Source: Tieghemiomyces parasiticus (Eukaryota; Kickxellomycota; Dimargaritomycetes; Dimargaritales; Dimargaritaceae). From it: a DNA stretch of 64,000 nucleotides. Every line of letters begins with the position of its first letter. Positions within the stretch are counted from its first letter, which is position 1. Position numbers and translations under genes: made by a program. Under the pieces are notes generated by a model, which was given only the letters and a program-made list of their open reading frames with translations, had not been told where the DNA came from and ran no database searches. Shown here one piece after another: positions 1 to 9,190 of this stretch. Location: assembly GCA_027575765.1 (NCBI GenBank), contig JANBPT010000038.1, positions 34,504-98,503 of the forward strand. The letters run 5' to 3'.

Positions 1-142
1 GTTGGCTAGTGGACGTCACGCCTCTAGTGTATGCGGCTAAGTCTGTTGACTCCGCAACGTCAATACTGATCCCCGAATCGTGCATTTCACTATTAACTGT
101 AAAACGCCAGTACATTGCTCGCATACGACCTTCATTCTCACC

Positions 143-1611
143 ATGGACACTCAAGCCCTCGCCGAGCTGCAGCGCAGTATCCAAAGCCGTGTCGAAGTTG
201 AGGATGTAAGCTAATCTTTTTCATCGACTGTTTGGGCCCGAGCTGACAAGGAGGTTGATCGCGTCGTCCATCAGTCGGACCGTCTTTGAGACCGCTTTAC
301 CCAGCCTCGTGGAATGCGCTACTACTGCCTTGGTATGTAATATTAACCAGATTATTTACGTTACTCCACCCCCTCGCTCTTTTACTATCGCAGGCGATCA
401 GGGCGCACGCTAAGGACCTTGAGACGGCCTGCCGCTCCCTGAGCGTACCGCTTTCCCGCATCCATGTCGCCAAGACTGATGAAGGTAAGACTTGCCCCCC
501 CCCACATCTACCGGTGTCGACTATGAGTTCCGCAGCCGCAATAACTGACTGGATCCATATCGTCACACCCAGCCAGCTAGTAGCGACTGGACTATTCGGT
601 CTTGAGCGGCCAATATAGAGCAGGATCTAATCCAGTTCCCCAACCCATCCCCGAACGCTTACCCGCACCTAGACCTACAAACGGTTATCCGGGATACTAC
701 GCCGCTGTTCCAGCCCGTGCGCGACCATCTGCAGGGTATCAGCGCTGCCTTCCCGATCGCGCAGTTCTACCGGTAGGCCATGAGGACAGCTATGGGCGAG
801 CTGCAAATTCAAGCCCTTTGGTGGTAAACAGCAGTACCCTACTTTAAACGATCCAACGGGCACTCCCTGATCTATCGATCCACCCCACCCCCGCTCACCT
901 AACCACATTTCAATACCCAGGTACAACCACCTCTGGAGTCGCTCGGTTCAGCAGGCCATTTTCGCGGCCGCATTATTGGCGTACTTCGAACACAAATCCC
1001 TCATTATGCCCGAAGAGATCCAGGGCTACTTGGGTGTTCCCGTCAAAGTCGATAACGAGCCCGTGGCCATGTTCCATTTGACGTTGGAGGAGTACCTTCA
1101 CGGGATTTTCTCGTTGCCGTCCGAACTGGTAAGTGAAAGTCCCTCTACGTCGGTGCTTGGTATTACGATAAAAAGGGATTAGGACAGACCTTCTGTTGCA
1201 GCCTACCATGTGATCAATGCAACCGCAATGGTCAATTAACTCACTTCTTGCACTCGTCTTACCGCCCTCCCCCCCCTCCATGTAGGCTCGGTTTGCCATC
1301 AACTCCGTCACCTACCAGGCCTACCAACGACCGCTGGAGATCTCACAATTCGTTGCGGGCCTCTTCAGCTCCTTTCAGGTACTGAACCTGAAAAACGACT
1401 CGATCCGGAAGCACTTCGATTCCATCAAGGTACGTGTCCATATGAGGAGAATCAGCAGCCGGGTGGCTTAGTCATTCTAATCCTACGGTGCTCTAACGCC
1501 CCCATGTCATATTACCCTCTCCCGATCCAACCCAAAATTACCTCGCAGTACGATGTTAAGAAAATTGAGGAAGTTGTGTACAATCTGTCGGTGCGGGGCC
1601 TTGTAAAATAG
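143..1611 (+). CDS. TSN: Translin, six exons
   Basis: Exons read from splice signals are 143-205, 394-484, 619-772, 921-1128, 1286-1429 and 1549-1611. Every junction is GT..AG and keeps frame, giving 240 aa (human translin is 228). Visible family blocks are LAELQRSIQ at the N-terminus, FPIAQFYRYNHLW, LTLEEYLHGI, FAINSVTYQAYQRPLEIS, VLNLKNDSIRKHFDSIK and the C-terminal YDVKKIEEVVYNLSVRGL. These match translin better than its partner TRAX. Translin is an all-helical RNA/DNA-binding protein that forms octamers, with TRAX as the C3PO endoribonuclease. It is cytosolic and nuclear. An intervening ORF-like piece at 286-332 was left out because joining exon 1 directly to 394 restores the family spacing exactly. 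The gene ends tail-to-tail, 142 bp from the thioesterase. Exon boundaries are inferred without cDNA. Confidence 0.9.
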
Positions 1612-1753
1612 GGTCTCACTGCCGTGGCTCCTAAAATGAAGTATTCTGGCGGATATGGTCTAATAGTATATTCTATAAAGCTATGTCAGCCTCATGCCTG
1701 CAAGGTTCGTTCGGTTACGATCCGTGCGAGAGCGAGTCGCCATCCCTTGGCGC

Positions 1754-2691
1754 TCACTCTCCGATAGGCTTACGGGTAGCGTGCGCCTCATCGCTCAGAA
1801 ATTTCGTATGGCGGCCAGTAGCCACCAGCTTATCAGCTGACGTCCTTAAATCTACCTGAGTGAAGGCCAAATTCCGCCCTAGCTTGCGGCAGGTGGCTTC
1901 CTATTCAGCAGGTGGGGGTAAAGGAAGACGAGGAACGCGGATTCCAATGAAGACTAGTTACACTTTTGAGTAACCGCATTATTCACAAAAGCGGACCACT
2001 AGATAGGCAGGCTCCCACGGAAACTAAACCATGTTGCTTGCCGACTTACCACTCTCAATGTGTCGCCCAGCTTGGCCGCCGCCAGGTACGAAACATTGAT
2101 GTCTGCCGATACGCCGGAGCGGTCAAACCCGTGACTGGCCACACTCAAGGAGCCGGCAACGTCGACGATGGTGGCCAGCCAGCCGCCATGCGCCGTGCCG
2201 AGACGATTCTGTTGATCGTTGGGAAGTAGGGTTATGAAAGGGTGCCAAGGAAGGATGTCAGAGGATGGGTGGTTACTTGATAAAAGCTGCAGAAATCCAG
2301 CCAGCCGTGGACGACAGGGCAATAGGTAGCAAATCTTACCGTATTCTCCCTTTGGACAGGTATCTCGCAAGTGATACGGCCGGGCTCGGCGCTAGTAATT
2401 TGCAACTATCGGGCGCGTACGGGAGGAATAAATCATCGTAAGGCAGGTCCACTTAGTCGGAGTGAGCATATCTCCGTCAAGTACTCACACATCGGCACCT
2501 TGGCTGTCGACAGCCAGCCATCGGGTTACTACCACATAAGACCCAGATTAGGTAAAGTGTCCAACTCGTTTACACGCGGGCCGAAGGACGGTACACTATC
2601 CAACCCATCTTACCTGCGATAGGATCGCGGTGTCAAAGCCATTCCACACCAGTGATTTTTGGTAGACGGAACGTACATGGGCAAGCAACAT
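1754..2691 (-). CDS. ACOT13/THEM2-like hotdog-fold acyl-CoA thioesterase, four exons
   Basis: Minus-strand exons are 2614-2691, 2340-2405, 2050-2208 and 1754-1900, all phase 0 with GTAAG-type donors, giving 149 aa (human ACOT13 is 140). The family pattern runs ITSAEPGRITCEI, then NRLGTAHGGWLATIVD, then GVSADINVSYLAAAKLG, then LGRNLAFTQVDL and ATGRHTKFL. The HGG motif is at residues 55-57. Residues matching the known active site of human THEM2 are present: Asn49, Asp64 and Ser82. The predicted role is hydrolysis of medium/long-chain acyl-CoA as a tetrameric hotdog enzyme, probably mitochondrial or cytosolic; I see no clear targeting peptide. The ATG at 2691 is chosen because it opens the exon that joins in frame to the conserved core. 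The small size of each exon is why no single long ORF is visible. Confidence 0.88.
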
Positions 2692-3229
2692 TGCGGAAGG
2701 AATGAGGGTAGAAGATAGTATGCTGAAATGGGGACCAATAGCGGCACTTTCCAAATGTGCACTGTTGAATGACCGGTTGAAGCAGAGAATAGGTGCCTTG
2801 TAGTTGCAATGGCAGTCTCAGAAGCCGACGGGCTATCTGCCACCAAGTACGGTAAACCCGGAGCCTGTCGAGATACCAATCCGCAGTTATAGGTGAACCA
2901 ATTAAAGGCAGACCTCGGCTGCATGCCACACCGGGGCTTATGCAGTTACTAACACGGCAATGTGGCCGTCATAGCCGCTATACTAGGTAGTCAAGGATCT
3001 TTTTGGTCACAACTTCTTTAAATAGCGAAATGGCAGATAAATCACCCTGTCTTGAAGATGGCATGTACAAGTCTACGTAATATGTGCAACGGCGGGAGCT
3101 GAAATGGAAAAGGTGGGGCTGCGCAAAGCTAAGAACCCCTGGAGAGAAGGAATGATCTACAACAGCCCACCCGGGGCCGTGGACGACACGTGGGCAACGG
3201 TGAGGAGGTTGGGCTGTTGGTCAGCTGGA
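2692..3229. other. Intergenic between thioesterase start and HUT1 stop
   Basis: About 540 bp. It should hold the thioesterase promoter and the HUT1 3' end, both read leftward. No convincing ORF, TATA box or RNA gene is seen. Confidence 0.5.
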
Positions 3230-4342
3230 TTACAGCTTCCGCGGAGTGCGGCGGGTCCGCAACTGGCCCGGCTCGTCCTGACCGACCTTGGCGGCAGTAG
3301 TCCCCCACGCTGCGTCTAGCTTTTCGTCATGCGGAGCCTTAGGCTTGACAGTCGTCGACACGTCGGCCTTCTTCGCAGCAGAGGCGGCCGCGATCTGCTG
3401 GAGCTTCTCGCGACGCTTGACCAGGGCCTCGAGACCAATTCCGGCGAACACGACGGCGACGGACCCCCACTGGCCGGGGGACAATTCGTGGCCGAACCAG
3501 AACACCGATAGGAGCATGGTGAAGAGTTTACGGGTGACGGTCACGGTGACCAGGGTGAGCGAGCCAAACCGCGACAGGGTGTAAAAGATGAAGCACTGGC
3601 CGAGGGCACCGCAAAGGGAGAACAGGAGCAGGTCCCGCCAGACTGCCGGGTACTGCAGCGTGAAGGCCACGGCCGACGCGAGCTCGGGGTTCCACGGGTT
3701 GAGCAACCACAGGGCCATGCTGGCGGCGCCCAGTACGTTCATAAAGAACATCATGTGCTGGCCCGTCACCCCACGGAACTCGTGGAAGATTTGGTCCTGC
3801 GTGGAATTGGTCGCCCCGTCCATGAGCAGGTTGACCAGTACGAGCAGGAGGCCCCACGCGCTGCTGGTCGCCGCACCTTTAGCACCGGCCTTACCTCCCG
3901 CGGACTGCAGCAGCATGAAGCCGGACACCCCGAGCGTGACCAAAAACACCGTCACGTACTTGTAGAACGGGAACCGGCGGCGGTACAGCAGGGCGTTCAT
4001 GACGACCACGGGAACCAGCTTGCAAGACTTGGTGAGGGTCAGGGTCGGGTAGTCAATGTGCTTGAGCGCCATGTAGCCGAACGGGGACGCTAGCGCATTG
4101 GTGAGGGCCGCCTGGGCGTAGCGTCGGAGCAGCGCGGCCGGCGGACGGCTGAGCCGTTCCCCGCGGAGTCGGAGGTAGCCGGCGGCCACCGTGGCGCCGA
4201 TGAGGCTCTGGATGAGGTTGAGGAAGATAAAGTAGCGGAAACGCTGGCCCTCGTAGGGCGTCGTGGAGACCCGTTCCTGGAGGACCCCCCAGCTGAGGAA
4301 GCAGGCATAGATGCCTGCCACGCAGAGGAGCAGGTCGTACAT
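3230..4342 (-). CDS. HUT1: HUT1/SLC35B1-family nucleotide-sugar transporter of the ER/Golgi
   Basis: Uninterrupted 370-aa ORF starting at the ATG at 4342. A further upstream in-frame ATG at 4465 would add a 41-aa proline-rich stretch that looks like leader rather than protein. The sequence opens with MYDLLLCVAGIYACF and is rich in membrane segments (about ten). Family blocks visible in order are LTKSCKLVPVVVMNALLY, NLLMDGATNSTQDQIF, ALGQCFIFYTLSRFGSLTL, VTVTRKLFTMLLSV and QWGSVAVVFAGIGLEAL, which match Hut1/SLC35B1. The family is annotated as UDP-galactose transporter homologue and, in animals, as an ER ATP/ADP or nucleotide-sugar exchanger, so the substrate is uncertain. The C-terminal tail (about 50 residues after the last membrane segment) is charged and lacks the usual KKxx ER-retrieval end. 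Confidence 0.87.
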   Translation of the reverse strand: MYDLLLCVAGIYACFLSWGVLQERVSTTPYEGQRFRYFIFLNLIQSLIGATVAAGYLRLRGERLSRPPAALLRRYAQAALTNALASPFGYMALKHIDYPTLTLTKSCKLVPVVVMNALLYRRRFPFYKYVTVFLVTLGVSGFMLLQSAGGKAGAKGAATSSAWGLLLVLVNLLMDGATNSTQDQIFHEFRGVTGQHMMFFMNVLGAASMALWLLNPWNPELASAVAFTLQYPAVWRDLLLFSLCGALGQCFIFYTLSRFGSLTLVTVTVTRKLFTMLLSVFWFGHELSPGQWGSVAVVFAGIGLEALVKRREKLQQIAAASAAKKADVSTTVKPKAPHDEKLDAAWGTTAAKVGQDEPGQLRTRRTPRKL

Positions 4343-6433
4343 GGCGGAGGGTTTGCGAGGGGATGGGCAGCGGCGCTGAAATGGGGAGCCGAGTGGAGTG
4401 GAGGGGGGCAAAAGCGGAGTCGGAGCGGGAATGAGCAGCCGGACGAGTGGGGGGAAGTGGGCCATGGAACTTGGAGGCCTGCCACAACCAAGTCAAGGCC
4501 GTGGCAGTGGCCAAGTCGCTGTACCTTGGTCAAGCAGCGGAGCACAAGCCGGCCCGACGTGGCAGTCCACCAACCGCTCCACCTGGAACCCGTGGCAATG
4601 ATTGGCCGGTTGGAGGAGCGGCAGCTCCTCTCCCCACCCTGCGTCCGCCGCATGAGGCCGGGGTCCTTTGTGGCCTGGGGATCGTTGCACACTGGCGATA
4701 TCGGCAGACGAGTGTGCGTCAAGTGCTCCACATCACCGCTTTGGCCCCATGTCGCGTTTACCGGTTTATTTTTTGTTTTGACTACAGAGGGCCAGCCCTG
4801 TTACCCTATGTCGTATACGCGGGGTCCCCATGCCCACATGGCGATAGGTGAAAATCAGCCCGGTGGACTCACCTCTATACCAGCACTCGACAATAGAGAT
4901 AAAAGAAATACTAACACACTCACGCCCAGTTTTCCAACGGAGAAAAATACATTTAAGTTAAATCGAAAAAATCATACTGGAACCTCTGGACTAAGGCCCC
5001 ACCAAACTTCTTCGACGTTGAGAAGGTGCCAAATATTATGACTAAAAACCGTCTTTCTCTGCACCCCGAAAAGCGGTCGACCTCATCGATTTGGCGAACT
5101 TTAACTCGACAGTCGAGTGGAAACCTAGCTACAGCTCACGACACGCTTGCTGGGTGTCACCTATCGTAACTAATTCGGCAGGAGCCGCAAGCGGTCAATA
5201 AACTGATTTTGAGTCCCGATAAGGATGAGCAGATTGCTATATTTTTGTAAACCAATAGTGATACATAGTAGGTAGAGATGCTAGGACCGTGGGCGCAGGT
5301 TGGAAACCACATGAGGAATGTGTCAAAGTCGTAGGAGGAGGAAGAATAAGTACGACTGAGGACCCACTAATCCAATGATGGCAATGGGGGAGCGCCCTCA
5401 TTCAACTCGCGCCGAGCCTTTAGCAGTATGCTATCACAATTGAACTCGGGTCTAGCAGGTAAGTGTCCACCACCAAAGGCTCCGACCATGGCCGACATCA
5501 AGGCCGAGTGTACATAAATACCGCTGCGATAGCCTCATTTTTCAGCCTGTGGCGGCGCCGACAGCAATAGTTGCCGCGAACGGGAGGATATGCCTAGCGA
5601 CAAATTTACCAACGCTTAAAAAAATGCCCGGGATGGGTGTCAGGGCCGCCTGACAGGTCGTCGCGAGGATGGTGGTGACGAGGAGGGCGCTGGGGATGGA
5701 GGAACGAGGCTGCGTGGTGGTTTAGAAATGTGCGGGTGGAGCTGGGTGAGTGGAAATAGACGACGCAGAAATGTAAGTGGTGATGGTGAGTGGTATGCGA
5801 AGGCATTGGTGGCTAACCCCGACGGACTGCTTCCCACTTGTATAGCCGAAGCATCTCCTAATTCGCTCTCAGGGATATTGGGTTTTCCAGCACTATCACT
5901 ACTACCATTCCTTCTGATAATATAGGTGTCTAATCGCTTATAGCGATTTTAAACGGAAGCGACTGATGTTACCAGCCGTATAGCTGGTGGTTGCCTTCAC
6001 ATTATTCCCATCCTCCTCCTTTTTTGTTGCTCGCCAGTCAAGGCTTGGCACGCTTTGTTAGCCTATGATTTACACGGTCACCCCCCTCCAATACCTACAT
6101 GGTCGTTCATGTAATACGGCTATTTTTATTCCTGGTTGACTAGGTGAGATAGTAATGAAGCAAAATATCTGAAGAACATGATAATCAATGACCAGTAAAT
6201 AATAATTTGTTGCATACGCTCCATCACCAAAATCTTGTGCACGGGACGTAAAAACCCCCTGTTTTCGCCATTCCTTTTTATATTCGATTAACTGCCGATT
6301 TTATCGGGTTCAGATATCATTTGATTACGTTGTCGCGTGTTACATATCATGGGCTGCCACTTCATCAAAAGAACAGCCACCTGAGTCTATTCCTTTCCGC
6401 CACAACCATTACTTCATATGCTCACCTATCATT
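4343..6433. other. Long intergenic, no supported gene
   Basis: About 2.1 kb. The right half becomes clearly AT-rich. Several overlapping short ORFs at 4398-5041 run opposite the HUT1 leader and look like composition artefacts. No RNA gene or repeat was recognised. Confidence 0.45.
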
Positions 6434-6877
6434 ATGTGCTCGTCTACTAAACGAGTATATATAGGCCTGGCATGTCTCTTCAATAAAACAAAAGATTGCG
6501 ACCCGTTTCGATGTTGTATTCAATTTATTCCCGATTTTTCTTACTTTTTACCGCTAGCAATGCCATTGTGGACCGATCCAGGCTGTGTGTTGTGCGCGGG
6601 GCCTAAAACGCCTATATCTTCATTTCTATATTTAGTGTTGATCAATCGATCTTACTTACGTATATCAGTTTCGGAGAATCCCTTGACTCCGATGCCAGGT
6701 GATGAATACCAGATCTGTCACTTCGTCAAAGGGAAATGCAATTGCTGTCATCCCCATCCTTGCTCACCAATTAAGCGTTATCTTCCGAATAAAAAAGGCC
6801 AAACCTCACCTATAAGTAAACTGATTGTTACTAACCTACATCTCTTACTTCTAACACCCTATCCAAGACGATTCTAA
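6434..6877 (+). CDS. Uncertain Cys-rich ORF, 147 aa (or 105 aa from an inner ATG)
   Basis: An open frame of 147 codons in an AT-rich stretch where stops should be frequent. No family is recognised. It contains nine cysteines (for example GCVLCAG and CNCCHPHPC) and no obvious signal peptide at the first ATG. A TATATATA element lies at 6456-6463, about 100 bp before an in-frame ATG at 6560 (MPLWTDPGC), so the shorter version is equally plausible. It ends 85 bp before tRNA-Asp. It could be a young gene, a relic of a mobile element, or a chance ORF. Confidence is low. Confidence 0.25.
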   Translation: MCSSTKRVYIGLACLFNKTKDCDPFRCCIQFIPDFSYFLPLAMPLWTDPGCVLCAGPKTPISSFLYLVLINRSYLRISVSENPLTPMPGDEYQICHFVKGKCNCCHPHPCSPIKRYLPNKKGQTSPISKLIVTNLHLLLLTPYPRRF

Positions 6878-6962
6878 ATATTCCTCAAGCATTACAAAGT
6901 CATTGTGACGCGGCTTAGACACTATTTATAAAATGTGTCTACAACAACAAATTCCGTGGCCG

Positions 6963-7034
6963 TCTTCGGTAGTATAGTGGTAAGTATCCCTGCCTGTCAC
7001 GCAGGAGACCGGGGTTCAATTCCCCGCCGGAGAG
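6963..7034 (+). tRNA. tRNA-Asp (GTC)
   Basis: A full cloverleaf can be folded. The acceptor stem is TCTTCGG with CCGGAGA (one T-G wobble). The anticodon stem CCTGC/GCAGG carries loop CTGTCAC, giving anticodon GTC. The T arm is CGGGG-TTCAATT-CCCCG. There is no intron. A T-run at about 7042-7048 fits a Pol III terminator. Confidence 0.96.
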
Positions 7035-8262
7035 TTGTCCATTTTTTTCTTTGCTAGCAGTCTATTTTTCAACGCTGGTCGATCCGGTTCAGTCCCGAAC
7101 TTTGCCTTTTGCAGATCATAGTTTAGATTGCGGCCGTGTGCCCAAAGGGGACGAAAATAAAGGATTGTCGGAATAAAGAAGTTATTCCACATGTAGCAAA
7201 TTGGCTTATAGTTTATAAATTATTTATTTCTTGCAGTTCATTCCAGGATCCCTTGAATTTTCAAGTTGAGTTGTTTTGGGGGAGATTTGGGGACAAATTA
7301 TAGTCCAGTGAGTGTATCTCCAGGACCGGGATCAGCCTTTACAATGGTTTCAGGCCTGGGATGACGGATCAGACCCTGGCTCAAGGGAGGGGAAGATGTC
7401 GGCCTCCTGAGTCACCATGTGAGGCCGCCTGTCTGGCCTATCAGTCATGCTTATCTCCCTTTGAACAGATGTGGAAGGTGGTTCGTGGTCTTCGTTCGGA
7501 GGGGGCGTATGCCTCTGGGGCGTCGGATTGGGATGACCCCATGCTGGGGCCGATCCTAGTTGCAGTGCGCTGTGATGTTCCATCACTGGGCGCTGGTGTG
7601 ATAGTTCAGGTAAGTAGGAGCGAGAATAGGTAAAATATGTGATAAGGGGAGTCAGATGTTTTTTAAGGTGGCCAATCGGCAGTCTTTCTATACGCTGTTG
7701 ACCCTCGTTACCAGATAGCATTCTATTAAAGCAAATCATAAGCAAGGAATGTTAAAAGATCGGATTGAAACTTGTAAGAAATCACGGCAAGAAAGACAGC
7801 GAAACAATGGTACCACGTAATAGCTAGGTGTCGGGCAGATAAGCCAATTTGTCACAATGTTTAGCTCAGCCTGGTTTGATGCCATCGTTGTCACGACTGA
7901 GCCATAGGCAACTCAACACTGTTCCTGTAGTAAATTGGGTTAGACGGTTGACTATTATACCGGCCATAGCTGAGCAAAATGGATAAATGAGGTTACTGCC
8001 TTTACTCTAGCGCTTTATTGCCTCTGCAACAAGATCGGGATACCAGAAGGTCTACCATGCCCGTCGTCTCCAGGCATGAAACTGCCTCACGGATTGAACA
8101 ATACTACCGTTCCAGTAGGCCTTTCCCCGATTAAGATACCACCGGACATGGTCATTTATCACATTTGATGTGGGGTGCAGTAGTGCGGCCTTTGTCGCCT
8201 GGGTGTTACTTAGTAAACTCTACATAAGAGGACGGTGGTTGTATGGGGCGGCGAAAGGAAAT
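7035..8262. other. Intergenic, possible decayed element
   Basis: About 1.2 kb. A 131-codon minus-strand ORF at 7350-7745 is Pro/His-rich (for example PPPNEDHEPPSTS) and resembles low-complexity gag-like sequence, but no zinc knuckle or polymerase motif is present. I do not call a gene. Confidence 0.35.
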
Positions 8263-8610
8263 TTAACGTTGGTTATAGTGGCGCATTCGACGGCTGGGGT
8301 TGTCGTTGGGCAGGGCTGGTCCCTCGTCTGGCTTATCAAATGTCTCCAGGAGAACCGCCTCTCTCAACAGCGCACCGACTTAGACGTCAGCCCACCTCCT
8401 CCCTCCATAATTTCTCTTACTTACCTCGTCGCGGAGCTCCCGTGGTAGCCCAAGTTCAAGCTGCTTGCGAGATTCATAGGTGCGGTAGGCCAGCTGGGCA
8501 TCTCGGGCTCGGAGTTCGGCGGCGACGCTGTCGTACAGTGCATACCCAAAGTAGATCCCGGCACTGATCCCGAGGACAAGGCCGCGGGATGTCATGGGTA
8601 ACCGAGCCAT
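8263..8610 (-). CDS. Small single-pass membrane protein, two exons, unknown function
   Basis: Exon 1 is 8425-8610 and ends at a perfect GTAAGTAAG donor. Exon 2 is 8263-8358 after a 66-bp intron. The join is in frame and gives 93 aa. Without splicing the frame would end after 15 unrelated residues. The spliced tail (LLETFDKPDEGP ... MRHYNQR) looks protein-like, which supports the intron. The N-terminus MARLPMTSRG is followed by a hydrophobic segment at about residues 11-27 and then a long charged, helix-prone stretch (AAELRARDAQLAYRTYESRKQ). This layout resembles small mitochondrial inner-membrane or assembly proteins, but I cannot assign a family. An alternative ATG lies at 8595. Confidence 0.6.
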
Positions 8611-9190
8611 GCGGTAGGGACGGTATAAAAGAAAAGTTGGCTTAGTAAGGTGTAGTTCGGAATTCGGATGGGCAAACAAATGTGTCGACCCATGGGAGGA
8701 TGAGGCTGAAACGGATGTGGGGTAGAAGTCTGAGACTCAGGACATGGGACGGCCAAATGGTTTAAAGGATAGTTACACGTGGAGAGTAGGGACAATGGTA
8801 GGAGACTACCTGAGTATCTGCACTAGGCTTGTAGAAGTGGCGTTTAGGGTTAACAACCTAGTGGTCACTATGCATCCAGCAGTAGCCTTACTTTGACCCA
8901 TTATGCTCTAATTGTAAACGTCCAATACGTATTTCTGTTATAACGCGCAATTTAATCAATTTGACAGTGAGGTTTCGGCTTAAGATACATACTAAATAAT
9001 AATAGTGGCCGGCTGACCCGGGCGGTGGACCGCACATGGGCAAGTGTAGGTCACTTGGGTCATTGGCGATGGAAACTGAACAAGGTAAAATAAAATGTGG
9101 TCCAAGCGAGGGATCGGTGCAATACAATCTACATTGAGGGGAGGTGAAATAGGCACTCACCGCGTCCGGGCGGTCGATGATTCCAGCCGG
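8611..9190. other. Intergenic between the small membrane-protein gene and Rxt3
   Basis: About 580 bp. It should hold the promoter of the small membrane-protein gene and the RXT3 3' end. No further signal was recognised. Confidence 0.45.

Noticed and set aside
286..332. Possible extra translin exon
   Set aside because: Joining 205 directly to 394 gives exact family spacing; inclusion would insert unrelated residues.
7350..7745. Possible gag-like retroelement remnant
   Set aside because: Only a Pro/His-rich composition; no zinc knuckle, protease or polymerase motif, and no similarity to repeats A or B was seen.
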